Of a stretch of 64,000 nt of DNA, positions 9,602 through 18,058 are shown in pieces. The stretch lies in contig JAVZEV010000001.1 of NCBI GenBank assembly GCA_038873195.1, forward strand, positions 1,268,490 through 1,332,489, in the 5' to 3' direction. Made by a program: the position numbers and the translations under genes. The DNA comes from Candidatus Bathyarchaeia archaeon (lineage in GTDB: Archaea; Thermoproteota; Bathyarchaeia; Bathyarchaeales; Bathycorpusculaceae). The notes under the pieces were generated by a model. That model saw only the letters and a list, made by a program, of their open reading frames with translations, was not told the origin of the DNA and made no database searches. Each line of letters begins with the position of its first letter. Positions within the stretch are counted from its first letter, which is position 1.

Positions 9602-9670
9602 TTACCATTCTTCCTCTTCCCACTCTTCTTCTTCCCATTCCTCTTCTTCCCATTCTTCTTCCTCTCGCAT
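9602..9670 (-). CDS. EEEEW-repeat microprotein, 22 residues
   Basis: The ORF ATG...TAA encodes M-R followed by four perfect EEEEW units, ending on the last Trp. A textbook ribosome-binding site, GGAGGTGA, stands four bases upstream of the ATG. All base differences among the four 15-nt units are GAA/GAG third-position changes, so the peptide repeat is exact while the DNA is not. A TATA-like CGTATAAAAATG lies at about 9731-9742, roughly 65 bp upstream. It sits alone between the isoaspartyl peptidase (end) and ABCE1 (promoter). No known family is recognised; the peptide would be extremely acidic with regularly spaced Trp. Confidence 0.65.
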   Translation of the reverse strand: MREEEEWEEEEWEEEEWEEEEW

Positions 9671-9798
9671 TTTTTCACCTCCACTTGTTTTATGTTTAGG
9701 GATGCAAGAGAAACCTACCGTTGCTTTAAGCATTTTTATACGTCAGTTGTCGAGAATAGCAACCAAAAATCTTGTTCGCTTACGTATTTTTGGATGCT

Positions 9799-10758
9799 TT
9801 ATTTCACGATTTTAGCTGTTAAAGAAGCAACTGGCTCTTTTTTTTCTTGCGTTAGGTATGCCCAGCACATGTTTGGCGAGCTGTGGGCTGCACCAATTCT
9901 TCCTTGAGCGTCAACCGCGATTAATCCCATGGAATTGTAAGTGGCTGACATTCTCTTGTTTACGAGACTTATAGCTGATTCAACAGCCTCTTGCGCACTT
10001 TTTCCCATTTCAATATAGTTACAAACTGTTTTCGCCAGAACAAGCCGTATGGCTATTTCGCCAACACCTGTGGCTGAGCATGCTCCAGCTTGATTGTCTG
10101 CGTATGTGCCGCATCCTATCAGCGGAGAATCACCGATTCTTCCTGGAAGTTTTAATGGGAACCCACCGGTTGAAGTTGCTGCTGCGACATTTCCATCTTT
10201 GTCTAATGCAACAGCACCTACGGTTTCAAGCTCGAAAAATTCTGGGTGATTTTTAACTAGATTATACAGTTTTGGCAGCTCAAACTTGCCTTCAAGAAGG
10301 ATTTTCTTCTGTTGCTCATGATACTTTAGCCTGAGCTCCGTTACGGGGCTTCTTCTTTCAAGGTTGAAAATTTTGGCAAGTTTTTCTGCGCCTTCGCCAG
10401 CCACGAAAACATGGTCTGTTTTTTCCATAACTATTCTTGCCAAACGGACAGGATTTTTAATGTCTTTCAAAAGGCTTGCAGCGCCAGCTTGCAACGTTTT
10501 TCCATCCATAATTGACGCTTCCATCTCCACCTGTTTTTCAATGTTAAGGGTCGAACCGTAGCCTGCATTGAACGCGCCGTCATCTTCCATGACTACGACA
10601 GCCTCCATGACGCTGTCAACAGCACTGCCGCCATTATTTAAAATTTCAAAACCAGTTCTTGCTGCTCTTTTGACTCCTTCCAATCCTGGTTGGCTGCGTT
10701 CAGGTTGCCATGTACCGGCTCCGCCGTGAACTACGATTACGGGCTTTTTTTCTGTCAA
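9799..10758 (-). CDS. Isoaspartyl peptidase / plant-type L-asparaginase
   Basis: N-terminal nucleophile hydrolase that removes isoaspartyl residues or hydrolyses asparagine after autocleavage into two chains. The HGGAG motif (11-15) and the cleavage/nucleophile region TVGAVALDKDG (nucleophile T179) are present, followed by AAATSTGG and the oxyanion GCGTYAD segment. The residue before the nucleophile is Glu178, where the best-studied enzymes have Gly. Length (319) is normal. The TTG start is supported by AAGGA upstream and by the MTEKKP opening. Confidence 0.9.
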   Translation of the reverse strand: MTEKKPVIVVHGGAGTWQPERSQPGLEGVKRAARTGFEILNNGGSAVDSVMEAVVVMEDDGAFNAGYGSTLNIEKQVEMEASIMDGKTLQAGAASLLKDIKNPVRLARIVMEKTDHVFVAGEGAEKLAKIFNLERRSPVTELRLKYHEQQKKILLEGKFELPKLYNLVKNHPEFFELETVGAVALDKDGNVAAATSTGGFPLKLPGRIGDSPLIGCGTYADNQAGACSATGVGEIAIRLVLAKTVCNYIEMGKSAQEAVESAISLVNKRMSATYNSMGLIAVDAQGRIGAAHSSPNMCWAYLTQEKKEPVASLTAKIVK

Positions 10759-10867
10759 TGTTGATTCCTTCTCTTTAGAGTTATAGAAGTCATTTGCAGA
10801 GAAATTTAAGCCTAATGTTTACGTTTATGCATCAAAATGGATAAATCTTTGTGATTGCATGTTAAAT

Positions 10868-10936
10868 GTGGGATGATGTGAGGCGACGGCTGAGAGCCAA
10901 AAGCTGTGAGATAGCCACTAACCTGCACTGACCCTA
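10868..10936 (+). ncRNA. Candidate C/D box guide sRNA
   Basis: The box order fits an archaeal C/D RNA. GGG at 10870-10872 is followed by a C-like box ATGATGT (10873-10879), a 10-nt spacer GAGGCGACGG, a D' box CTGA (10890-10893), a degenerate C' (TGTGAGA, about 10904-10910), a second guide, a D box CTGA (10928-10931) and CCC (10932-10934). GGG and CCC can form the kink-turn terminal stem. The D' guide is complementary over about eight pairs to the conserved CCGUCGCU of crenarchaeal-type 16S rRNA near the decoding centre. The imperfect C and C' boxes limit confidence. Confidence 0.4.
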
Positions 10937-11002
10937 AAATTGTTTTATAACAATTAAACGTTAAATTTGGTTGTTGACTTAATTACTAGTGAGGGTGAGG
11001 TT

Positions 11003-11527
11003 GTGCTTAGAGATTTTAATCTTTTAGCTACAACTTCTCGTGGAAATGAGGATGAAGCTTGTTCTGAATTGTGGTATTTGCTTGGAGAAGTGGGAGATTC
11101 AGCGGCGACTGTTGATAAAACTGGTGTTGCGGGTTTGATTGCTGCAAAAACCGCGTTTAACCCGTTTGAGGTTATAGAGAAGCTTCGCAAAATCTTGCAT
11201 GAGCGTCCCTACGAGTTCCGCTACACTCTTAGGATAATTCCGATAGAGAAGGTTGTCCGCACAGATTTAGGCGCTATTCAGAAAGCTGCTACTGAATTAA
11301 GCACGAAAATAATGGAAAATGAGACGTTCCGCGTGACGGTTGAGAAACGCTTTACAGAAACATCCACAAGAGACATAATCGAGAATGCAGCGGTAAACAT
11401 TGAAAGAAAAGTCGACTTAAACAAACCCGACAAAATTCTCCTAATCGAAGTTGTCGGCGGATTGACTGGAATCTCCGTTATAAAACCAGACGAAATCTTA
11501 GCAGTCATAAAAGAAAAAGTGCTATAA
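11003..11527 (+). CDS. THUMP-domain protein, Tan1-like
   Basis: About 174 residues. The FNLLATTSRGNEDEA opening is characteristic of archaeal THUMP proteins related to Tan1, the adaptor for tRNA N4-acetylcytidine formation. A THUMP-like alpha/beta core follows (FRYTLRIIPIEKVV, FRVTVEKRFTETSTRDII, ILLIEVVGGLTGISVI). The ORF opens upstream at a TTG (10967), but the GTG at 11003 has GGTGA four bases before it and gives the usual N-terminus. Likely role: RNA binding in tRNA modification. It converges on the Cgi121 gene. Confidence 0.75.
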   Translation: MLRDFNLLATTSRGNEDEACSELWYLLGEVGDSAATVDKTGVAGLIAAKTAFNPFEVIEKLRKILHERPYEFRYTLRIIPIEKVVRTDLGAIQKAATELSTKIMENETFRVTVEKRFTETSTRDIIENAAVNIERKVDLNKPDKILLIEVVGGLTGISVIKPDEILAVIKEKVL

Positions 11528-11528
11528 A

Positions 11529-12095
11529 TTAACGTTGAGTAGCCAACAGTGCCATCCGTTCAATAACAAGGTCAGTTAAAGCGTCTTCTATATTATCTTC
11601 CCTCGTTACTGCTTCAAGTTCCTTGTCTGATATTTTGAAAGTTTTTCGAATCGTTGCCATCTTTTGTCTAGACATTTCCAAAATTTTATCGTCAACTTGT
11701 GCAGCAATCCGCTTTGAAATGGCTGATGCTGTTGCCTTTACCTTTTCTCTTTCGTCTCCAACAACGAGCACTGCTATGTTCGCTGTGTTGGACTTGATTC
11801 CAAGCAGCTCCATAGCCTTTCGAATTTGGCGCTGCGCCGAAGCATAAAGCATTGTTTCCATTTCAAAACTTTTTGAAATATTGCATTTGTTTTTGAAGGC
11901 TGTTAATGCGTTTAAAACAGCAAAATACAAGTGCCGCCAAGTAGCCACAAATTCTGCATCAAAAAATTGAATCTCCACAGTTGAAGGCTTTTCCTTCCGA
12001 ATGTCCTCTAAAAATTTCTTAACATCCCAAATTTTCGCGTTTTTGAAGCCTTCTATTGCCGCATACTTCCCAAACTCTTCTACGTGTCTCAGCAA
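11529..12095 (-). CDS. KEOPS complex subunit Cgi121
   Basis: A 188-residue protein with the Cgi121/TPRKB pattern: an IQFFDAEFVATWRHLYFAVLNAL segment (residues about 42-64), then SKSFEMETMLYASAQRQI, then a strand with AVLVVGDE. KEOPS transfers threonylcarbamoyl to A37 of ANN-decoding tRNAs; Cgi121 binds the tRNA 3' end. It overlaps the upstream phosphoribosyltransferase by 7 bp. Pcc1 (58310-58564) and the TC-AMP synthase Sua5 (20468-21535) are also in this window. The C-terminal third extends beyond the short eukaryotic form. Confidence 0.8.
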   Translation of the reverse strand: MLRHVEEFGKYAAIEGFKNAKIWDVKKFLEDIRKEKPSTVEIQFFDAEFVATWRHLYFAVLNALTAFKNKCNISKSFEMETMLYASAQRQIRKAMELLGIKSNTANIAVLVVGDEREKVKATASAISKRIAAQVDDKILEMSRQKMATIRKTFKISDKELEAVTREDNIEDALTDLVIERMALLATQR

Positions 12096-12685
12096 TTTTC
12101 TTCCTCAAAAATTTCCTTCAAAAACCTCTCGGCAAGTTCAGCCGGAATCCCCGACTTTACAAGTTTCTCAATTTCTTTTTCCACAGACGTTCCTTTTTCT
12201 CTGCATTTTTTGACTATTTTTCTAACAGTTTCTTTTATTTCCCATGGAAAAACCACCCAACGGCTTGTTTCCTTTTCGTAGTAGTCTGGTTTTATGATGC
12301 TCCATGGCTTGTAGTAAACAGTGGCTATTTTGACTTCTTTTGCGCCTTTTTCAAACAAGTGCTCTTTAACTAATTTTAGGCTGTTGCCAGTGTCCGCAAT
12401 TTCGTCCACAACAAGCACTCGCCTATTTTCGACGGGTACAGAAACTGGCTGCGTTAAACATGGCTCGCCTTTTGTTTCTGCAACTCCAACGTAAAATTCG
12501 GCTCTGACATTAGCAAGGTTAGGATTGTTCAGCAAATCAGAGAGTACTCTTGCTGGTGGCCAACCGCCTCTGGAAACGCCCACAATCACGTCCGGCTTGA
12601 ACTTGTTTCTTCGTATTTTTTCTGCCAAGTTCAAAAGCATAGTGTATATTTGATTCCATTGAGGGCTTTCAAACTCAAGTTCCAT
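12089..12685 (-). CDS. Purine phosphoribosyltransferase (Gpt/Hpt-like)
   Basis: Type I phosphoribosyltransferase of 198 residues. It has the pyrophosphate loop VSRGGWPPAR and the PRPP motif VLVVDEIADTGNS, as in archaeal hypoxanthine/xanthine-guanine phosphoribosyltransferases. A helical C-terminal tail (about 150-198) rich in Lys and Glu is added to the core. Probable role: purine base salvage. It overlaps the Cgi121 gene by 7 bp, so the two are one transcription unit. Confidence 0.8.
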   Translation of the reverse strand: MELEFESPQWNQIYTMLLNLAEKIRRNKFKPDVIVGVSRGGWPPARVLSDLLNNPNLANVRAEFYVGVAETKGEPCLTQPVSVPVENRRVLVVDEIADTGNSLKLVKEHLFEKGAKEVKIATVYYKPWSIIKPDYYEKETSRWVVFPWEIKETVRKIVKKCREKGTSVEKEIEKLVKSGIPAELAERFLKEIFEEENC

Positions 12686-12814
12686 GCGTATTCAATCCTC
12701 ATTTTCTTTGGCGAATAATTTTGTTGGAGCAATTATTAAGTTTTAGAGTGCGGTTTCCTCTTACCATTGCATTTGAGTTGGCAGCTTTATAGAAAATGTT
12801 AAAAATGGTACGTT

Positions 12815-13702
12815 ATGATTTATCATGTGGGTTCAAAAATGAAAAAGCTGAATATGTTGCTTTTAGTTTCAATGCTAGCGATTTTCGCATTATCCGCAAC
12901 TGCTAGACCGGCTAAAGCGACTATATCATCGCATAACTGGATTGACGCTTTATTAAAAGACGAAACTGACAGTTTTCTAGGATACGTTTCCGCTGGATAC
13001 AAAACTGGGTCCACAGCAATTCTGAAAGTCAACGTTTATAACCATCTTTCTGACACGATGAACATCACTGCCGTTTACGTAGGTTTTGACTGGGGAATCA
13101 ACTACTCTTCCACTGAAGTTAACCTAACTGAGTTGCTCATTTATCGATTACCGCCAGGATTGTCGCATGTGTTCACCATTACGTTTACTGTTCCAGACAC
13201 AACAGTGGCTTCAAACATTGTAAAACATAGCTACACGATTTATATAGAAGACGTTAATGCCGTCGGAACAAACTTAGGGTCAAACACTCCGCAAGGTGGA
13301 AGCAATTTTGCAGTTTTATCCGACGAACAAGCAGATGCAATAGAATTGAGACGAGAGATTAACAAATACTCATCTGGCTATATGTCCCTTACTGCAAAGG
13401 CAAGAGAACTATTTCGTAAGGCTGAAGCTACAGAAGACATTGCTGACGATGATTATAAAAAAGGTAGATTTAGCGACGCAGTAAGCAATTATCAAGACGC
13501 TTTAAGCCTATACCAAGACGCATGGAATAGCGAAACCGAAACGTTCTTGGGATTCGAAAAAGCGTTCAAGGACATCTTATCTAACGGTGCAGGCGCAATT
13601 ACTATGGTTGGATTAGGCTACATTGTCTTCGGGCTCGGTTGGGTTTTCATTGGCATAGGCATAATAATCTACGCGGTCAGAAAGCCAAAGGCAACCTCTT
13701 AA
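12815..13702 (+). CDS. Exported protein with C-terminal membrane anchor
   Basis: A 295-residue protein of unknown function. It has a signal peptide (MKKLNMLLLV core), an extracytoplasmic beta-rich domain with several N-x-S/T sequons (about 35-170), an alpha-helical TPR-like stretch (about 180-245) and one C-terminal membrane helix followed by RKPKATS. A TATA element TTTATA at 12786-12791 would start transcription near 12815, so the first ATG could be leaderless; the ATG at 12839 (MKKLN) is the alternative. It resembles archaeal envelope proteins with a short tetratricopeptide-like region. Confidence 0.65.
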   Translation: MIYHVGSKMKKLNMLLLVSMLAIFALSATARPAKATISSHNWIDALLKDETDSFLGYVSAGYKTGSTAILKVNVYNHLSDTMNITAVYVGFDWGINYSSTEVNLTELLIYRLPPGLSHVFTITFTVPDTTVASNIVKHSYTIYIEDVNAVGTNLGSNTPQGGSNFAVLSDEQADAIELRREINKYSSGYMSLTAKARELFRKAEATEDIADDDYKKGRFSDAVSNYQDALSLYQDAWNSETETFLGFEKAFKDILSNGAGAITMVGLGYIVFGLGWVFIGIGIIIYAVRKPKATS

Positions 13703-13797
13703 TTCTAAGTAAACCGAAACCCCATTCTTTTTTTATTCTTCTTCAAAAATGCTTATCTAATAAACACCCTTCTCATAAAGTGCGTGGAGGCTTGGAG

Positions 13798-14718
13798 ATG
13801 GCTGAAATCGTTGAGTGTGTGCCTAACTTTAGCACTTCAGACCCGAAAGTTGTTGAGTCAATTCTTAACGAGGTTCGAAAAACGCGAAACGCGTTTTTGC
13901 TTGATTATACCTTTGATGGTTATTATAATCGGCTTGTGGTTTCGGTTGTTGGTGACAAGAAATCTGTTCTTGACGCTGTTTTGAATGCGTCTTTTAAGGC
14001 GGTTGAGCTTATTGACATGCGCAAGCATAAGGGTCAGCATCCACGTTTAGGCGCAGTTGATGTTGTGCCTTTCATACCTATTAAAAACGTAACGTTAGAA
14101 GACTGTATTGAGCTTGCAAAAAAATTTGGCAAAACATTAGCAGAAAAATGTAACGTTCCAGTTTATCTCTATGGGGAGGCGCAGCCGAAGCCTGAACGTA
14201 AAGATTTGGATTGGATTCGTGAAGGTGAATACGAAAAGCTCGCTGAAAACATTACTAAGCCCGAGCGTAAGCCAGATTTTGGTCCAGCCAAGTTTAATCC
14301 CAAAGCTGGCGCGACTATAGCTGGGGCTCGTAAACTTATGGCTGGCTTTAACGTTAATTTGGGCACTGCGGATTTGGCGGTTGCGAAGAAAATTGCGAAG
14401 GCTTTGCATGCGAAAAAGGGCGGTTTTTCAAATGTTAAGGCTATGGCTGCTTTTATTCCTGAAAAGAACATTACGCAGATAGGCATGAGCATAAACGATT
14501 TTGAGAAGACGCCGCTTTATCGAGTATTTGAATTGCTGAAGGTTGAGTGTGCACGGTATAACGTGCCGATAGTAGGCTCAGAATTCTGTGGTATGGCTCC
14601 TTTAAAAGCTCTTATTGATGTGGCTGCATATTACTTGAAGGTTGACAATTTAACAGAAGACCGCGTTTTAGAAATAGCCATACACAATGTCATGGAGAAA
14701 GGCGGTGCCTTTGAATAA
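13798..14718 (+). CDS. ftcD: Glutamate formimidoyltransferase (FtcD, transferase domain only)
   Basis: Transfers the formimino group of formiminoglutamate, the product of histidine breakdown, to a tetrahydropterin. The family opening AEIVECVPNFSTSD and internal motifs (MRKHKGQHPRLGAVDVVPFIP, NPKAGATIAGARKLMAGFNVNL) are clear. At 306 residues it contains only the transferase domain; the cyclodeaminase domain found in animal FTCD is absent. ATG 13798 follows TGGAGG at good spacing, so the longer reading upstream is rejected. It is followed, with a short overlap, by hutI. Confidence 0.93.
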   Translation: MAEIVECVPNFSTSDPKVVESILNEVRKTRNAFLLDYTFDGYYNRLVVSVVGDKKSVLDAVLNASFKAVELIDMRKHKGQHPRLGAVDVVPFIPIKNVTLEDCIELAKKFGKTLAEKCNVPVYLYGEAQPKPERKDLDWIREGEYEKLAENITKPERKPDFGPAKFNPKAGATIAGARKLMAGFNVNLGTADLAVAKKIAKALHAKKGGFSNVKAMAAFIPEKNITQIGMSINDFEKTPLYRVFELLKVECARYNVPIVGSEFCGMAPLKALIDVAAYYLKVDNLTEDRVLEIAIHNVMEKGGAFE

Positions 14719-16030
14719 AACTGTCAAGCCACGAGCCAGAGAAAAAGTAGATTTGCTCATCGTGAATGCTGATGAGCTTGTTACTCTTGGCGGAGGCAAC
14801 CAGAAACCTCGTGTTGGCAAGCAGATGCGTGAGCTTGGAATAATACGCAATGGTGGTTTGGCGATTAAAGACGGCGTTGTTGTAGCCGTTGGAAAAACGC
14901 CTGAGGTTGCAAAGGTTTACAGAGCAGAAACCATACTGAGCGCTAATGGCAAGACTGTTTTACCCGGTTTTGTTGACCCTCACACGCATTTGGTTTTTGC
15001 TGGTTCGCGTGAAGAAGAGTTTCAGATGCGGGTTGAAGGCGCTTCTTACATGGAGATTCTCAGCGCGGGCGGCGGCATATTGAAAACTGTTAAAGAGACA
15101 AGAAAGGCAAGTATGGAAAAGCTTGTTGATTTAGGCATCAAAACGCTTGATATTATGTTGGAGCATGGAACAACCACTGTTGAAGCTAAAAGTGGTTATG
15201 GCTTAACAACTAAAGATGAATTAAAGATTTTGGAGGCTGCAAAGCGCATAAACCAGCTTCATTGCGTGAATGTAGTTTCAACTTTTCTAGGCGCTCATGC
15301 TATTCCGCCAGAATTTAGGGACAACCCAAATGGTTATGTTAACCTTGTAGTTGAGGATATAATTCCGAAAGTGGCTGAGAAGGGCTTGGCAGAGTTTTGT
15401 GACGTTTTCTGTGAGAGAGGCGTTTTCACTCTTGAGCAGTCTAGGCGCATTTTGAGTGCAGGCAAAAGCCATGGGTTGAAGCCTAAGGTTCATGCTGATG
15501 AGATGAGTATGCTTGGTGGTGCGGAGCTTGCGGCTGATGTAGGCGCTGTTTCTGCTGAGCATTTGCTTTTTTCTTCGGTTGAGGGCATAAAAGCCATGGC
15601 TGAAAAGGGAGTGATTGCAGTTTTGCTTCCTGCCGCCGCCTTTAGCCTTATGATGGGGCGCTATGCAGACGCTAGGTTAATGATTGATTCTGGCGTTCCT
15701 GTGGCTTTGGCAACAGATTTTAATCCTAACTGTTTGGTCGAGAATATGCAGTTGGTTATAGCGTTTGCCTGTCATTTTATGAGGTTAACTTCTGCCGAAG
15801 CCATAACGGCTGCAACGATAAATGCGGCTCATGCAGTTTGCAGAGCCGGCGAAGTTGGTAGTTTAGAGGTTGGCAAAAAAGCTGACGTCGTCATTTTGGA
15901 TGTGCCGAATCATAAGTTTCTCGGCTATCATTTTGGCGTGAATCTCGTGGACAAGGTTATCAAAAACGGCAGAGTGGTTGTTGATAGAGAAAAGCAAGGC
16001 GAGATGGTGCTTATTCGCGAGACTGAATAG
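14705..16030 (+). CDS. hutI: Imidazolonepropionase
   Basis: Amidohydrolase-family metalloenzyme opening the imidazolone ring to give N-formiminoglutamate. Metal-site motifs are GFVDPHTHLVFAG, the VEAKSGYGLTTKDELK segment, VHADEM and ATDFNPN. The GTG at 14705 has GGAG seven bases upstream and leaves a 14-bp overlap with ftcD; an in-frame ATG lies at 14687. The length of about 441 is slightly above the bacterial norm because of an N-terminal extension. The product is the substrate of the neighbouring FtcD. Confidence 0.93.
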   Translation: MPLNKTVKPRAREKVDLLIVNADELVTLGGGNQKPRVGKQMRELGIIRNGGLAIKDGVVVAVGKTPEVAKVYRAETILSANGKTVLPGFVDPHTHLVFAGSREEEFQMRVEGASYMEILSAGGGILKTVKETRKASMEKLVDLGIKTLDIMLEHGTTTVEAKSGYGLTTKDELKILEAAKRINQLHCVNVVSTFLGAHAIPPEFRDNPNGYVNLVVEDIIPKVAEKGLAEFCDVFCERGVFTLEQSRRILSAGKSHGLKPKVHADEMSMLGGAELAADVGAVSAEHLLFSSVEGIKAMAEKGVIAVLLPAAAFSLMMGRYADARLMIDSGVPVALATDFNPNCLVENMQLVIAFACHFMRLTSAEAITAATINAAHAVCRAGEVGSLEVGKKADVVILDVPNHKFLGYHFGVNLVDKVIKNGRVVVDREKQGEMVLIRETE

Positions 16031-16042
16031 GAGCGTATTAGT

Positions 16043-16282
16043 TTATTTTTTACGTTTTCTTACTTTGTCTATGATTGTGAAGATTACCCAGATTATTATG
16101 CCATAAATTACTGCGTTGAATATTGCTGAAGTTATTGTTTTAACTTTGAACCCTCCATATTCTACTGTTGGGTCTACGTTCATGTTTTCGCTGATTGTGT
16201 TGCCGGGTGGTAGTTCAGCATAGTATAAGGTTGCGGCTAAGAAGATGAAGAAGATTGCAAGGAACACTAATACTCCTTTCAT
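16043..16282 (-). CDS. Small two-helix membrane protein
   Basis: A 79-residue hypothetical protein. An N-terminal helix (about 3-22), an external loop of about 25 residues (ELPPGNTISENMNVDPTVEYGG) and a second helix (about 49-69) are followed by KVRKRKK. Translation is supported by AAAGGAG about eight bases before the ATG. It is inserted on the opposite strand between hutI and hutU, splitting the hut genes into two transcripts. Function unknown. Confidence 0.65.
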   Translation of the reverse strand: MKGVLVFLAIFFIFLAATLYYAELPPGNTISENMNVDPTVEYGGFKVKTITSAIFNAVIYGIIIWVIFTIIDKVRKRKK

Positions 16283-16345
16283 GCTTCTTTCTCCTTTCGA
16301 TTTACGTTAGTGCGTTCCTTAATAAACGTGACGGGTGTGAGCAAA

Positions 16346-16355
16346 AATTATAATG
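16346..16355 (+). promoter_or_regulatory. TATA-like promoter of hutU
   Basis: An AAAAATTATAATG stretch lies about 37-43 bp upstream of the hutU ATG at 16389, consistent with a TATA box. This supports hutU having its own promoter, separate from the ftcD-hutI transcript. Confidence 0.35.
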
Positions 16356-16388
16356 TGCTTCTGTCATTGTGGTTCACAGTGAGCTTGA

Positions 16389-18047
16389 ATGGTTAAGATT
16401 AAGAGACCCGTTAAGTGTTTGACGGGTCCAGAACTGCATTGTAAGAACTGGCAGATTGAAGGCATCCTACGCATGCTCTTTAACGTTGTTGACCCAGAAG
16501 TGGCTAAAGACCCAGAAAGGCTCATTGTTTATGGCGGCACGGGTAAAGCTGCGCGAAACTGGGAATGCTTCGAAAAGATTGTTGAGACGTTAACGGAGCT
16601 TGAACCTGACGAGACCATGCTTGTTCAAAGCGGCAAGCCTGTTGCCGTTTTTAAAACTCATGAGTGGGCTCCTCGTGCTTTAATTGTTAACGCGATGCTT
16701 GTGCCGAAATGGGCTACTTGGGATTACTTTTACGAGCTGGAGCAGAAGGGCTTAATAATGTTTGGGCAGATGACGGCTGGTTCTTGGGCTTACATAGGAA
16801 CGCAAGGAATTTTACAAGGCACTTACGAGACTCTTGCGGCTGTTGCAAAGGAACATTTCGGCGGTTCGTTGCGTGGACGGTTTGTTTTGACTGCCGGTTT
16901 GGGTGAGATGGGCGGGGCTCAGCCTTTAGCGGTTACCATGAATGATGGTGTTGCACTTGTTGTTGAGATTGATAAGTGGGCTATTGAACGCAGACTCAAG
17001 CATAAGTATTTGGAGATGTGGACTGACGATTTGGATGAAGCTGTAAAACTGGTCATGGAAGCCAAACGTGATGGTGTTCCACGCAGTATAGGCTTGCTTG
17101 GCAACGCAGCGGAAGTTCATCCAGAACTGCTAAAGCGTGGAATAATCCCAGATGTTTTAACTGACCAGACTTCAGCGCATGACCCGTTGAATGGTTATTA
17201 TCCTGCTGGTTTATCCAAAAAAGAAGCTGATGAGCTTCGAAATAATGACCCAAAGGAATATCTGCGAAGGGCAAATGAAAGCATGCGCGTGCAAGTTGAA
17301 ACTATGGTTAAGATGATGCGGAAGGGAGCGGTTACTTTTGATTACGGAAACAACCTACGGCAACAAGCCTACAACGCTGGGTTCAAAGACGCTTTTGCTT
17401 ATCCAGGCTTTGTTCAGCGTTACATTAGACCCATGTTCTGCGAAGGACGCGGACCGTTCCGTTGGACCTCGCTTGTCGGCAGCAAAGAAGACATTTACGC
17501 GTTAGATGACGTGATTCTGCGAGAGTTCGCCTACGACAAGGAACTGTGCCGCTGGATAAAAAAGGCAAAAGAACAAGTGAAGTTTCAAGGCTTACCAGCA
17601 CGGGTTTGCTGGCTTGGGTTCGGTGAAAGAGCAAGATTTGGCAAAATAATCAATGAGATGGTAGCTAAAAAAGAGCTTTCTGGACCAGTTTGGATTGGAC
17701 GAGACCACTTGGACGGTGGAAGCGTGGCTTCGCCTAACCGCGAAACAGAAGCCATGAAAGACGGAAGCGACGCAGTGGCTGATTGGCCTATACTCAACGC
17801 TTTAATCAACGCTGTTGGTGGGGCGACATGGGTTAGTGTGCATCATGGCGGAGGTGTGGGCATAGGTTACAGTATACACGCTGGAATGTGTCTTGTAGCG
17901 GACGGCACAAGAGAAGCAGAAAAACGCATAGTTACAGTGTTGACAACAGACCCTGGAACAGCAATAGTGAGACATGCAGATGCGGGCTACGAAAAAGCAC
18001 AAAAAATAGCAAAGGAAAAGGGCGTCAAAGTACCCATGCTAAAGTAG
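16389..18047 (+). CDS. hutU: Urocanate hydratase
   Basis: NAD-dependent enzyme converting urocanate to imidazolonepropionate, the step before HutI. Family hallmarks run through the 552 residues: [29 protein letters not shown], a nucleotide-binding region around [26 protein letters not shown] and [16 protein letters not shown]. Length is typical. It lies 358 bp after hutI with a small opposite-strand gene between them. No histidine ammonia-lyase is seen in the window, so the source of urocanate is not explained locally. Confidence 0.96.
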   Translation: MVKIKRPVKCLTGPELHCKNWQIEGILRMLFNVVDPEVAKDPERLIVYGGTGKAARNWECFEKIVETLTELEPDETMLVQSGKPVAVFKTHEWAPRALIVNAMLVPKWATWDYFYELEQKGLIMFGQMTAGSWAYIGTQGILQGTYETLAAVAKEHFGGSLRGRFVLTAGLGEMGGAQPLAVTMNDGVALVVEIDKWAIERRLKHKYLEMWTDDLDEAVKLVMEAKRDGVPRSIGLLGNAAEVHPELLKRGIIPDVLTDQTSAHDPLNGYYPAGLSKKEADELRNNDPKEYLRRANESMRVQVETMVKMMRKGAVTFDYGNNLRQQAYNAGFKDAFAYPGFVQRYIRPMFCEGRGPFRWTSLVGSKEDIYALDDVILREFAYDKELCRWIKKAKEQVKFQGLPARVCWLGFGERARFGKIINEMVAKKELSGPVWIGRDHLDGGSVASPNRETEAMKDGSDAVADWPILNALINAVGGATWVSVHHGGGVGIGYSIHAGMCLVADGTREAEKRIVTVLTTDPGTAIVRHADAGYEKAQKIAKEKGVKVPMLK

Positions 18048-18058
18048 GCTGGTGCACT

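Noticed and set aside
9588-9815. Plus-strand ORF with SSSSH repeats
   Set aside because: It is the antisense of the EEEEW micro-ORF, has no ribosome-binding site, and the minus-strand frame has a perfect one.
10868-10936. TPP riboswitch, suggested by CTGAGAG and AACCTG
   Set aside because: The order and spacing of the TPP core are absent, there is no GGATAAT/CCAGCG-like half, and the next gene is a THUMP protein. The C/D box reading explains the boxes better.
13639-13797. 53-residue N-terminal extension of FtcD
   Set aside because: The extension overlaps the upstream gene out of frame, is unlike the family, and TGGAGG stands before the internal ATG.
17888-18058. N-terminal extension of the DUF3795-like protein into hutU
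   Set aside because: That part is the antiphase shadow of hutU. The domain begins at the TTG at 18059 behind GGTG.
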